In this document: positions 14,884 through 23,271 of the stretch, in pieces
Position numbering within the stretch: the first letter of the stretch is position 1
Layout: the number at the start of each line of letters is the position of its first letter
Assembly: GCA_964592255.1 (NCBI GenBank)
Contig: CAZQCI010000007.1
Coordinates: 1-37,594, forward strand
From: CAZQCI01 sp964592255
GTDB taxonomy: Bacteria; UBA10199; SBBF01
Direction of reading: 5' to 3'
DNA length: 37,594 bases
Notes under the pieces: generated by a model
What the model was told of the DNA's origin: nothing
Databases searched by the model: none
The model's input: only the letters and a program-made list of their open reading frames with translations
Translations under genes and position numbers: made by a program

Positions 14884-16308
14884 TCATAAAAAAGTTAGCT
14901 CGATGGAAGCGCCTCCTGTAGAAAGGTTATTGGCCGTTATAGTAGCTTCATGTAATTCCATAATCAACTTAACAAAACTTAATCCTAAACCGGTGCTTTT
15001 CTTGCCTGTATCGGGTCGTGGAAGAGAGTAGAAGCGGTTGAATATTTTAGGAAGGGCGTAATCCGGAAAACCGGGGCCGGAGTCTTCAATACGAATTTTA
15101 ATGACGCCATTGCTTTTTAGACCTTGTACGACAATGCGGCCTTGTTGTGGTGTAAACTCAATGGCATTGACCAATAAATTAATGAAAGCTTGCTCCAAAA
15201 GAAGGGGTTCACCCACTATGTGAAGGTCCATTGGCACATGGTTTTCCAAGGTGATATGTTTATCCCAGAGTAAGTTTTCGACGTGGCTAATACTTTTATC
15301 CATAATGGACTTAAGGTCCACTGAGGTTTTTCCTTCCAATTCTGTTATATTTTCCAAATTGCTTAATTGAAGCATGCGATCGACTAATGAACGCATACGT
15401 TCTGTTTCGGTCCGGATATTTTCTAAAAATTTTTTTCGTTCCACTTCTGGCATATTTTCATCAATCAACTCGGAAGCTCCTTGAATAGCGGTGAGCGGGC
15501 TTTTTAATTCGTGGGTTAAACTTTGAACGTATTCTTCAACATATTTTTTGCCTTCCAGGGCTTTTTTCATTTCTTCAAAGGCTTGGCCTAATTCCACAAT
15601 TTCATTCCCGGAAAGTCGGGGTGGGGCGATTTTTTTTCCATCCCGGACGTTGCGCGCGTAACGGGTTAATAAGTGTAAAGGGCGTGTCAGCCATAATGAG
15701 GCCCCCATGCCGATAAGAATAAGAATTAAAGCTGCGATGAAGGCGGCTCCAACAAAATGGGGACGTGCGGATTCAATAAATAAGTTAATGCTGGTTGTAG
15801 GTTTGGCCACAGTGAGTGTGCCGATTAGAGATCCGTCTTTAATAATGGGGGCGGTGACATGCAAGACAGATTCTAAGTTATGGGGATTGTCCGTATGGCT
15901 CGTGCGTGCGCCGTATTGGCCATGTAAGGTGAGCCATACATTGCGCCATTGGCTATAGTCTTGTCCTACATCCGTGCCGGAAGAGTCAAACACAACCCAT
16001 CCCTTCTCATCTGTGATGTAGACACGTAAATCCACATTCGTTTTAGTGAGTTGATAAATTTGTGCTTTAAAACTTCGATCGGATACTTCTTTAAAAATTT
16101 GTTTTAGTAAGGCTGGCGTTGTTTGTGGTGACCTTTTGATTGTGTCAGCTACAAAACCCGCTAAAGTTTCGGCGGTATCTACTAAACTTTCTTCCACCGA
16201 TTCCAAATAACGCGGGCGCAGTTCGTCCAAAATCCATCCGGAAAGATAATAAAATCCGCCTGCGATGGTAATGGCAAACGCGATGATAAAGCGAAGTCGG
16301 ATACTCAC
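14884..16308 (-). CDS. creC: sensor histidine kinase CreC
   Basis: The 474-aa protein has an N-terminal membrane helix (~5-27), a periplasmic sensor domain (~28-180) with PAS-like strands (DLRVYITDEKGWVVFDSS), a second helix (~186-207), a HAMP linker, and the cytoplasmic kinase. The H box is QSLTHELKSPLTAI with phospho-acceptor His266; the N box is LLVNAIEF, and the ATP lid shows DSGPGFPD and KKSTGLGLSFVKLI. Length and the sensor sequence fit CreC, which signals to CreB in response to carbon and cell-wall state. It overlaps creB by 4 bp (ATGA), so the two are translationally coupled. No clear terminator follows; T-rich stretches occur after the stop. Confidence 0.93.
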   Translation of the reverse strand: MSIRLRFIIAFAITIAGGFYYLSGWILDELRPRYLESVEESLVDTAETLAGFVADTIKRSPQTTPALLKQIFKEVSDRSFKAQIYQLTKTNVDLRVYITDEKGWVVFDSSGTDVGQDYSQWRNVWLTLHGQYGARTSHTDNPHNLESVLHVTAPIIKDGSLIGTLTVAKPTTSINLFIESARPHFVGAAFIAALILILIGMGASLWLTRPLHLLTRYARNVRDGKKIAPPRLSGNEIVELGQAFEEMKKALEGKKYVEEYVQSLTHELKSPLTAIQGASELIDENMPEVERKKFLENIRTETERMRSLVDRMLQLSNLENITELEGKTSVDLKSIMDKSISHVENLLWDKHITLENHVPMDLHIVGEPLLLEQAFINLLVNAIEFTPQQGRIVVQGLKSNGVIKIRIEDSGPGFPDYALPKIFNRFYSLPRPDTGKKSTGLGLSFVKLIMELHEATITANNLSTGGASIELTFL

Positions 16309-17027
16309 GACTCCTCCTTAAGGGAATAGCCCAGCCCCCGATGTGTTTGAATGGGGTCTAGCTTGGGGGCTACACGTTTGAGTTCTGCACGAATGTTTTT
16401 GATGTGAGCATCAACAGTTCTATCCAAGCTGGACTCCGGAGAATCCCATGCTAAATCCATCAACTGATCCCGTGAGTAAACGCGCCCCGGATGGCTGATT
16501 AAAATCTGTAATATTTTATATTCTGTTCTAGATAGAGTAAGGTCTTTTTGCCGATAAGAAATTTTTTTCTTGTCCTCATCTATAACAAAATGAAGAGGCT
16601 TAGCCTCCGTAGCTTGAGTGTAGGGAGGGGGTTCGGAGGAGTGAGTAGAGAAGTGACTAGGAGGATTTCTTCTCATCAAGGCTTTTACCCTTGCCGCAAT
16701 TTCCCGCGGACTGAACGGTTTGACGACATAATCATCCGCCCCAATTTCCAATCCGACGACTTTATCAATTTCTTCCCCGCGTGCAGTTAAAAACAGAATG
16801 GGCGTGTTGTGTGTTTTACGGATGTCGCGACAAAGCTCAAATCCGCTTTGGTCTGGTAGGCCCACATCCATGATGATGCAGTCTATTTTTTGGGAATCTA
16901 AAGTCTTTTTGGCATCTAAGGCTAAATTTTTCCAAATGGTCTCAAACCCTTCTTTTTTTAAGGTGTAGGTTAGCGTATCGGCAATCGCAGGTTCATCTTC
17001 CACAATCAATATAAGCCCATGAGACAT
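16305..17027 (-). CDS. creB: response regulator CreB (OmpR/PhoB family)
   Basis: The 240-aa product has a receiver domain with acidic pocket Glu10-Asp11 (VEDEPAI), phosphorylated Asp54 (IIMDVGLPD), the switch Thr in FLTARG and the Lys of VKPFSPRE. After a linker of ~25 residues comes a winged-helix DNA-binding domain (LTLSRTEYKILQILISHPGR ... RTVDAHIKNIRAELK) of the OmpR/PhoB type, which binds direct repeats at 11-bp spacing. That fits the array upstream of creD. It is the first gene of creBC, divergent from the gene at 17137 over a 109-bp region. In that region I see only a weak promoter candidate and no cre-tag array, so autoregulation is not supported. Confidence 0.93.
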   Translation of the reverse strand: MSHGLILIVEDEPAIADTLTYTLKKEGFETIWKNLALDAKKTLDSQKIDCIIMDVGLPDQSGFELCRDIRKTHNTPILFLTARGEEIDKVVGLEIGADDYVVKPFSPREIAARVKALMRRNPPSHFSTHSSEPPPYTQATEAKPLHFVIDEDKKKISYRQKDLTLSRTEYKILQILISHPGRVYSRDQLMDLAWDSPESSLDRTVDAHIKNIRAELKRVAPKLDPIQTHRGLGYSLKEES

Positions 17028-17136
17028 AGTGCTGTAATATCATGAGCTTAAGAAGGAGTCCAAGAGCTTATTTTTAGCAACTTTTTGAAAAATAGGCCGA
17101 TAAAGACTGAAGTGAATATCAAGGGATAGGTGTTTT

Positions 17137-18762
17137 ATGACGAGTCTTGGGTCTTTACAAGCTACCTTTGCAGTGACTTATGCTGGAACTGCTCCTGCTG
17201 AGGCAACGCCTCCGCCTAGCGCTGAACAGGTGGACTGCTCCGATACTTCGTCTCTTAAAAGTTCTGATCCAACCCGGTTTGCTTCTCTGTGTTCGGGCCA
17301 AAGTCAGAGTGTGCCTCCTTCTGAAACTCAACCACAACTTACTTTTTATAATCTTGCAGATTACTATAACGCTAACGCCTCTTTTAAGGCGGCTATAACG
17401 ACACCAAACAATTGGTCGTATACTACGCTTGATAGAAACATTAATCCAATTCGCGAAGCAACTGCAGACACGGTTAATGGAGTATTTAAAAGGGTTTGGG
17501 ATACTTTGCCTCAAAAAGAGGTGATCTCTACTTTGTTGACGGATTTCACAATTGATACCAGTGCTTGGTTGGATACACCAGAAACTCACGATCAAGTTGT
17601 TGCCTTTTTAAAGGACCCTAAGTCGATTAAATCACTTACTCTCATTGAAGTGGCTACTGATTGTCGCGTTGTACGTCTTTATCGTGTTACTCCGCAAACA
17701 GGAGAACCTTTTGTATTGGCACATATTCAAATTCTGAAATCATTAGAAGATACGCCAATGCGTAGTTTTACTATTGCTGAAGCTGACGCCGCGTATTTAA
17801 ATAAAGCCGCCTTAATCAATAAGCTTGTTCAGGGGGATACTGTAGATTTTAAATCAGAAATTATATCAGAAAATGTGAGCCAGATTACCACTTATGGCTC
17901 GGAGCAATCCACTGCTCGCATAGTTGATAATGTTAAGACTGATTGGGATCCTATTAAAGAATTAATGCCGCCACCGGAGGCGGTTGCTCCAGCGATCCCA
18001 GTCGCTTCATTGCCGGTTGCAGCTTCTGCAACATCGGATGTTGCATCAACGGATTCTATAAAAACTCAGGTCGGTCCCTCGGCCCAAGCTAAAAAACAAA
18101 AAAAATCACATGAGCGTCCCTCACGTGAACCGTGGCGTTTATCTAAGCCCCAAGTTGAAGGGGAGGCGGCTATTACAGTTAAAGGAGGGCTCTATAAGCC
18201 TACAGGTCAATCGAATCGGACCAATCCTGATTATACAGCCTATGACGCTAAAGCGGCTTTTACCCTCGGCAGTTATTTTAGTTTATTGAGAGTGGGAAAT
18301 GAAAAAATAGGCCTTCAATTTTTAAGCCCGGAAGTTGTGGGCAATTTTGGTGGTGGCAGTTTCTGGTCTGCGGGTAGCGAAGATGCCAGTAAATTAGGTG
18401 TAGGCTTTGCTGAACTCTCGTTGAGAGATTATCCAATGACTGTTGATGGGAATTGGGGCCATATTGGTTTAGGTGCATCTTTTACGGTCACTGGTGGCGT
18501 TGATATTGGACATGTGTTTGTTGCCGATGAAGAAGTGAATGTGAGCCCTGAAAATGGAGGGTTAAATCGCTCTTTTGGATACGGCCCTATTTTATCTGTT
18601 TATGGGCAAAAAGTTTATTTGAATTTAGCTTACGAAATGACTCCAAACAGAACGGTACGAGGAGACATGGCTCTCTACCCAGGTCAACCTAATGGTTTGG
18701 ATTTAGGAACAAAGGACGACCCTTCTCAAGTTGTTACTTTGAGTCTAGGTTCTCACTTTTAA
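17137..18762 (+). CDS. large protein with barrel-like C terminus ending in Phe, unknown function
   Basis: I do not recognise a family in this 541-aa product. The N-terminal ~280 residues look globular and helical, then comes a Pro/Ala/Lys-rich linker (~285-335, PPPEAVAPAIPV and KKQKKSHERPSREPW). The C-terminal ~200 residues alternate polar and hydrophobic positions with many Gly and aromatic residues and end in LSLGSHF; a terminal Phe is the usual sorting mark of outer-membrane beta barrels. No signal peptide is visible, and an in-frame stop just upstream (17112-17114) excludes a useful extension, which conflicts with an outer-membrane location. It starts an operon with the two MopE-motif genes (11 bp to the next), so a role at the surface with them is plausible. 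Confidence 0.7.
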   Translation: MTSLGSLQATFAVTYAGTAPAEATPPPSAEQVDCSDTSSLKSSDPTRFASLCSGQSQSVPPSETQPQLTFYNLADYYNANASFKAAITTPNNWSYTTLDRNINPIREATADTVNGVFKRVWDTLPQKEVISTLLTDFTIDTSAWLDTPETHDQVVAFLKDPKSIKSLTLIEVATDCRVVRLYRVTPQTGEPFVLAHIQILKSLEDTPMRSFTIAEADAAYLNKAALINKLVQGDTVDFKSEIISENVSQITTYGSEQSTARIVDNVKTDWDPIKELMPPPEAVAPAIPVASLPVAASATSDVASTDSIKTQVGPSAQAKKQKKSHERPSREPWRLSKPQVEGEAAITVKGGLYKPTGQSNRTNPDYTAYDAKAAFTLGSYFSLLRVGNEKIGLQFLSPEVVGNFGGGSFWSAGSEDASKLGVGFAELSLRDYPMTVDGNWGHIGLGASFTVTGGVDIGHVFVADEEVNVSPENGGLNRSFGYGPILSVYGQKVYLNLAYEMTPNRTVRGDMALYPGQPNGLDLGTKDDPSQVVTLSLGSHF

Positions 18763-18773
18763 GGAAAGAAGTT

Positions 18774-21620
18774 ATGTTGCCTCTTTTATTATTATTAGGC
18801 TGTGCCACTACACCTCTTCCGGAAGATGCTGATGGCGATGGTGTGGCTGACTCCATTGATTGTGGCCCGGAAGATCCAAGTATTAAGGGGGCTAATGAAC
18901 AAGGAGATGGAACTACCAGTGTCTATATAGATGCCGATAATGATGGCTATGGTTTAAAAGGAAGTGAGGCTCTGTGGGTTTGTTCCAATAATATTCCTAC
19001 AGGATATGTGACTAACGCTGATGATTGTGATGATGAGAATGCCGACGTAAATCCCAATGCCCAAGAGGTTTCTGATGATGGTGTTGATAATGATTGTGCC
19101 GATGGTGATTATCACGAGCCAATTCAAACCGCCTATACCGATGTCGATGGCGATGGCTATGGTGACCCTGATACAGGGGCCAGCTACACTGAAAGTGAAA
19201 TTGAAGAGTCGGCCGGATTGTTGGTGGATAATGGAGATGATTGCGATGACAGTGATGCCTCCGTGAACCCTGGTGCCGATGAAGTTTGTGATGGTGTCGA
19301 TAATAATTGTGATGGGGAAGTTGATGAAAACACCGCTACAGATGCTGTGACTTGGCATGAAGATGCTGATGGTGACGGCTATGGAAACTCTGAAAATACT
19401 TCGCTGTCTTGTGATCAACCTGAGGGTTTTGTTGATAATACAAATGATTGTGATGATACAGATTCTGATATTAATCCCGCCGTTGCTGAAATCTCTTATG
19501 ACGGTATTGATCAGGACTGTGATGGCTATGACCTGACCGATGTTGATGGGGATGGCCACGATGCCCTTGAAGTTGGTGGTGATGATCCTGATGACACGGA
19601 TGCGACAATCTACCCGGGGGCAGAAGAAATTCCTTACGATGGTATTGATCAAGATGGGGATGGCTATGACCTCACCGACGTTGATGAAGATGGTCACGAT
19701 GCTCTTGAAGTTGGTGGTGATGATCCTGATGACACGGATGCGACAATCTATCCGGGGGCAGAAGAAATTCCTTACGATGGTATTGATCAAGATGGGGATG
19801 GCTATGACCTGACCGACGTTGATGGTGATGGCTATGATTCTTCTGCCGTTGGAGGCCTTGACTTTGACGATGATGATGCTTCCATCAATCCGGATGCCGA
19901 AGAAATTCCTTATGACGGCATCGACCAAGATTGTGATGGCGATGACTTAACCGATGTCGATGGCGATGGGTTTGATTCATATGAAGTAGGCGGATTAGAT
20001 CTTAATGACAATGATGCCGCTATTAATCCTGAGGCAACGGAAGTGTGTGACGGTGTGGATAATAATTGCGATGGTGTCATCGATGAAGATACGGCCGCTG
20101 ATGCCCCAACGTGGTATATCGATGCAGACGGCGATAATTATGGCGTTACTGACTCTTCAACTCAGGCTTGTGAAGCTCCCGAAGGTTATGCGGCCCCCTC
20201 GACTGATTGCGATGATGAAGATGCCTCTCTCAACCCTGGAGTTGAAGAAACAAACGATGGTATCGACAATAATTGTGATGATGTTATCGATAATGAACTT
20301 TACCTGGCTACTGATGAAGCGATTCAAACCATTACGGGCACTGGTGCTAAACAAAAACTAGGGGATGGTATTAATTCTTTAGCTTCCTTTGGTGATCTCG
20401 ATGGCGATGGTGTTGATGATTTTGTTGTCGGTGTACCGTATTACTCTACAAATATGGGGGAGGCATGCGTTATTCCCGGAGGGGGCAGTGGGGAACAAAC
20501 GTTAGCCGAGGCCAGTGATTTTTGTTTTACCGGTGAAACCGCAAAATCTTATACCGGCCGTTCTGTTGCCAATTTAGGAAATTCTTTAGACGGTGAGTCT
20601 ACTTTAGGTATTTCTTCCTTTGAAACAGATACTGTTTATTTAATGGGTATGGCAGACATACCTACCGATGGCAGCAGTATAAGTTTGTCTTATGCGAGTG
20701 ATCGCATGAGTGGTGAGAGTGGTAGTTATTTTGGTTATCGCTTATCAGCGGGTGATTTGGATGGTGATGGTGTTGACGATGTGGTTGTGGGCGCCCCAGG
20801 AGATAATTCTGGTGATGGATCTGTTCATTTATTTTTAGGCCCCGTTTCGGGGGAGCTTTCTGATTCTGATGCTGATACTACTTTGGCAGGAGATGCCTCC
20901 AGTGAACAAGGGGCAGCCGTTTTTTTAAATGCCGATTTAGATGGTGATGGCTACAATGATTTAGTTTCCTCAGAAGACTATTATGGTAGCGATTCCCAAG
21001 GTCGTGCGATCGTTTCTTTTGGAAATGGCAGTGGAAGTTTAACTCAGGATGTAACTATCGATGGCGGGTCTGCCGATGATAATTTTGCAACAGGCTTTGC
21101 CGCTATTGAAAACACTGGAGATCTACCTTACCTTGTTGCAGGTAATGTGAATGCCTCCACCGACGGTTATAATCATAACGGAGCTGCTTATATTTTTGAT
21201 GCCATCAATGGTTCAGCAACTTCACTTAATGTTTCCGATGCCCTTCAAACTCTCTCCGGTGATTCTGATGATGTAAGTTGTGGTAATATCGATGTGGGGC
21301 ATTTGCAAAGCGATGGTATCAATAATGATTTAATCATTGGTTGTAATTATCAAGATACCGATTTGCTCCGTGCAGGTGTTGCCTATACGCTTGATAATGA
21401 TTCTCTCCTCAATTCTTCAACATTAACTTTAGGGATCACTCAAACATCGGCTTCTCTTTATGCGGGAGATAGTACTAAAGATGATGCGGCCAGTTCTTTG
21501 TTATGGGCGGATACAACAGGAGATGGTTTGGATGACGTCGTGATCGGTGTTCCTGGTTTCGATTCTGCTTCCACGGATATTGGTGGGCTTTTAGTTATTC
21601 CTAATCATCGGAGTGAATAA
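18774..21620 (+). CDS. lipoprotein with MopE-type metal-binding motifs and FG-GAP propeller
   Basis: The 948-aa product starts with a very short signal peptide and lipobox LLLGC, preceded by AAGGAA as ribosome site. Residues ~15-510 hold about nine MopE-type units (D-x-D-G-D-G-Y, N-D-C-D-D, C-D-G-V-D-N-N-C-D-G), the putative metal-binding motif (PF11617) known from copper-associated MopE and related surface proteins; the Asp-Gly loops also look like calcium sites. Residues ~535-948 contain five FG-GAP-like segments (GDLDGDGVDDFVVGVP at ~538, then ~658, ~719, ~841, ~911), expected to form a beta-propeller with calcium loops. A 138-bp internal repeat lies within the first part, and some units have lost their Cys residues. 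The stop overlaps the next ATG by one base. Confidence 0.9.
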   Translation: MLPLLLLLGCATTPLPEDADGDGVADSIDCGPEDPSIKGANEQGDGTTSVYIDADNDGYGLKGSEALWVCSNNIPTGYVTNADDCDDENADVNPNAQEVSDDGVDNDCADGDYHEPIQTAYTDVDGDGYGDPDTGASYTESEIEESAGLLVDNGDDCDDSDASVNPGADEVCDGVDNNCDGEVDENTATDAVTWHEDADGDGYGNSENTSLSCDQPEGFVDNTNDCDDTDSDINPAVAEISYDGIDQDCDGYDLTDVDGDGHDALEVGGDDPDDTDATIYPGAEEIPYDGIDQDGDGYDLTDVDEDGHDALEVGGDDPDDTDATIYPGAEEIPYDGIDQDGDGYDLTDVDGDGYDSSAVGGLDFDDDDASINPDAEEIPYDGIDQDCDGDDLTDVDGDGFDSYEVGGLDLNDNDAAINPEATEVCDGVDNNCDGVIDEDTAADAPTWYIDADGDNYGVTDSSTQACEAPEGYAAPSTDCDDEDASLNPGVEETNDGIDNNCDDVIDNELYLATDEAIQTITGTGAKQKLGDGINSLASFGDLDGDGVDDFVVGVPYYSTNMGEACVIPGGGSGEQTLAEASDFCFTGETAKSYTGRSVANLGNSLDGESTLGISSFETDTVYLMGMADIPTDGSSISLSYASDRMSGESGSYFGYRLSAGDLDGDGVDDVVVGAPGDNSGDGSVHLFLGPVSGELSDSDADTTLAGDASSEQGAAVFLNADLDGDGYNDLVSSEDYYGSDSQGRAIVSFGNGSGSLTQDVTIDGGSADDNFATGFAAIENTGDLPYLVAGNVNASTDGYNHNGAAYIFDAINGSATSLNVSDALQTLSGDSDDVSCGNIDVGHLQSDGINNDLIIGCNYQDTDLLRAGVAYTLDNDSLLNSSTLTLGITQTSASLYAGDSTKDDAASSLLWADTTGDGLDDVVIGVPGFDSASTDIGGLLVIPNHRSE
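19523..19936 (+). repeat. three 138-bp (46-aa) tandem units inside the MopE-motif lipoprotein gene
   Basis: Units start at 19523, 19661 and 19799. The first two differ at only a few positions, mostly silent; the third has diverged more. Each encodes one MopE-like unit with the DVDGDG and EEIPYDGIDQD segments. In the first two units the Cys positions are replaced (DQDGDG instead of DQDCDG, and no DCDD). Confidence 0.9.
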
Positions 21621-22825
21621 TGAGAATTTTTATTACAATCTTATTGCTCCTTAGTTTTTACGTGCCGGTGGCTTATGCCATTGATGCCGATGGGGATCGC
21701 TATAACTCCCGTGTTGATTGTGATGATTCCGATCCTGATGTTCATCCCGGAGCGGTGGAAATTTGTGATGGTGTGGATAATAATTGTGATGGTGTTGTCG
21801 ACGAAGGTACGGCTGTGGATGCTGCCGTGTGGTATGCGGATGGGGATGAGGATAGTTATGGGGATTCTACTATAAGTATGACGGCTTGTGACCAGCCCGC
21901 TGGATATATAGCCGATAATTCCGATTGTGATGACAACGACTCTAGCATTTATCCCGGTGCGGCTGAACAATGTAATAGCGCTGATGATGACTGCGATGGA
22001 ACTGTTAATAATGGTATTGTTTTTCAAGATTACTATTCTGACGCGGATGAGGATGGTTACGGAGATTCGAGTGTAAGTGTCAATTCCTGCGCTGCTGTTA
22101 CAGGTTATGTTACAGATTCTTCTGATTGTGATGACACGAACGCGAATATTCATCCCGATGCCACAGAACAATGTAACGGCGTTGATGATGATTGTGACGG
22201 TACTGCTGATAATGGTGTTGTTTTTCAAGATTACTATTCTGACGCGGATGAGGATGGTTACGGAGATTCGAGTGTAAGTGTCAATTCCTGCGCTGCTGTT
22301 ACAGGTTATGTTACAGATTCTTCTGATTGTGATGACACGAACGCGAATATTCATCCCGATGCCACAGAACAATGTAACGGCGTTGATGATGATTGTGACG
22401 GTACTGCTGATAATCACATTAGGTTTAAAAATTATTACCTCGATGCGGATGGAGATGGTTATGGGGACGTTAGTTCAACGGCCGTCAATAGTTGTGAGGC
22501 TATCTCTGGCTATGTGACCGATAATACCGATTGTGATGATACCAATGCCAGCATCAATCCGGATGCTGTCGAAATTAATGATGATGGCATCGATCAAAAC
22601 TGTGATGGGGCCGATGCAGTCTCCGGTAACGGTGGAGGAGGAAATAACGGCGGTGGATCTGGCGGCTCTGGGGCCAATCCTTCTACTAACGCTGGTAGTG
22701 GTGGTGGCTCTTCCGGAGGAGGGTGTGCTTTACAAAATACATCTGGATTTTCTGCCTTTCCATTTTTTATTTTATTACTTATTCCATTGTTAATGTCATC
22801 CCGGCGAAAGCCGGGATCCAAGTGA
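21620..22825 (+). CDS. secreted MopE-motif protein with C-terminal sorting signal
   Basis: The 401-aa product has a signal peptide (residues 1-20, cleavage after AYA) and then five MopE-type metal-binding units (DCDD...CDGVDNNCDG), two of them identical because of a 201-bp tandem duplication. A Gly/Ser/Asn-rich linker (~332-368) leads to Cys369 in GGGCALQ, a hydrophobic helix (~378-392) and a basic tail. Gly-rich linker, Cys, helix and Arg cluster together form a MYXO-CTERM/GlyGly-CTERM-like tripartite sorting signal, normally cut by a dedicated membrane protease (none is encoded here). The last nine residues (SSRRKPGSK) are encoded by a dispersed inverted repeat. The start overlaps the preceding stop (TAATG), with GGAG upstream, so the two Asp-rich proteins are coupled. 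Confidence 0.9.
   Translation: MRIFITILLLLSFYVPVAYAIDADGDRYNSRVDCDDSDPDVHPGAVEICDGVDNNCDGVVDEGTAVDAAVWYADGDEDSYGDSTISMTACDQPAGYIADNSDCDDNDSSIYPGAAEQCNSADDDCDGTVNNGIVFQDYYSDADEDGYGDSSVSVNSCAAVTGYVTDSSDCDDTNANIHPDATEQCNGVDDDCDGTADNGVVFQDYYSDADEDGYGDSSVSVNSCAAVTGYVTDSSDCDDTNANIHPDATEQCNGVDDDCDGTADNHIRFKNYYLDADGDGYGDVSSTAVNSCEAISGYVTDNTDCDDTNASINPDAVEINDDGIDQNCDGADAVSGNGGGGNNGGGSGGSGANPSTNAGSGGGSSGGGCALQNTSGFSAFPFFILLLIPLLMSSRRKPGSK
22017..22414 (+). repeat. perfect 197-bp tandem duplication, period 201 bp
   Basis: 22017-22213 and 22218-22414 are identical base for base, and together encode two copies of a 67-aa MopE unit. The absence of even silent differences points to a very recent duplication, homogenisation, or an assembly artefact. 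Confidence 0.93.
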
Positions 22826-22863
22826 TTTAAAATGGACCCCGGCTTACCATCCGCCAGGGTGAC
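22795..22863. repeat. dispersed inverted-repeat element overlapping the 3' end of the sorted MopE gene
   Basis: The left arm GTCATCCCGGCGAAAGCCGG continues into GATCCA, and the right arm starts TGGACCCCGGCTTACC and ends CAGGGTGAC. It is the same family as 28291-28361 and the right half of 36953-37050. The left arm runs into the coding frame and encodes the last nine residues plus stop. Confidence 0.85.
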
Positions 22864-22919
22864 TCCTAATAAATCTGTAAAAAATTTCAAAATGAGTCAC
22901 TACTCATCATTTCTTCCTC

Positions 22920-22947
22920 TTGACTAATTTCTATTTTTCTCTAACCT
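22920..22947 (+). promoter_or_regulatory. candidate promoter of the zinc uptake block
   Basis: TTGACT (22920-22925) and TAACCT (22942-22947) are 16 bp apart. The start would be near 22955, leaving the GTG at 22958 nearly leaderless. No convincing Zur box was found in the 95 bp between the repeat and the gene. Confidence 0.35.
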
Positions 22948-22957
22948 TAATTTAATT

Positions 22958-23242
22958 GTGATATCTTATCGTAACATTAAATCACTTGCTTGTTTTTTCG
23001 CCGTTCTTTTTTTTCTATTTTCTGTTGAGTTATCCTCCCATGTTCACCCAGATAAAAAAGATGTAGAGACATGTTCTTTGTGTGTGGCGGCTCATCATGC
23101 CAAAGCTGAAACTTCTTCGATTAACTCACCGATGGTGGCGCCTCAGCTACTTTATTGGGGGAATATAGAACGGCCTCCCTCTCACATTTCTTCTTTTTTA
23201 GTAAAAAATCTTCCTCCAGCGCGAGCTCCTCCTCTCGTTTAA
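22958..23242 (+). CDS. small exported DUF2946-like protein
   Basis: The 94-aa product has an N-terminal hydrophobic signal or anchor (~8-24), then HVHPDKKDVETCSLCVAAHH, a Cys-x2-Cys flanked by His residues, and a Pro-rich C terminus ending PPARAPPLV. This arrangement resembles the DUF2946 family, small periplasmic or membrane proteins often found beside metal-uptake genes. Metal binding by the Cys/His cluster is plausible. The only start is a GTG (22958) without a clear ribosome site, so the exact N terminus is uncertain. It precedes a porin and zinc-type ABC transporter genes on the same strand, supporting a role in metal handling. Confidence 0.6.
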   Translation: MISYRNIKSLACFFAVLFFLFSVELSSHVHPDKKDVETCSLCVAAHHAKAETSSINSPMVAPQLLYWGNIERPPSHISSFLVKNLPPARAPPLV

Positions 23243-23271
23243 ACTTTATCATTTAACTTGTTTTACGCATT

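Noticed and set aside
17028..17136. cre-tag array upstream of creB
   Set aside because: TTCAC and TTCAG occur next to each other on the minus strand without the 6-bp spacer, so they do not form the 11-bp period.
18954..19928. 324-codon open frame on the minus strand
   Set aside because: It is antisense to the Asp-rich repeats. GAT/GAC codons read backwards give Ile/Val-rich sequence, and the sense frame has clear MopE motifs and a lipobox.
19523..22414. Tandem repeats as a possible CRISPR array
   Set aside because: The periods are 138 and 201 bp, divisible by three and inside open coding frames; there are no short palindromic repeats with unique spacers and no cas genes.
21641..22417. 258-codon open frame on the minus strand
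   Set aside because: It is also antisense to MopE units, Ile/Thr/Val-rich, and simply repeats the tandem duplication; there is no ribosome site or family signature.
22940..22980. Zur-like palindrome near the DUF2946-like gene
   Set aside because: Only short GATA/TATC arms and flanking TTAAT/ATTAA match; most other positions do not, and it overlaps the proposed start codon.
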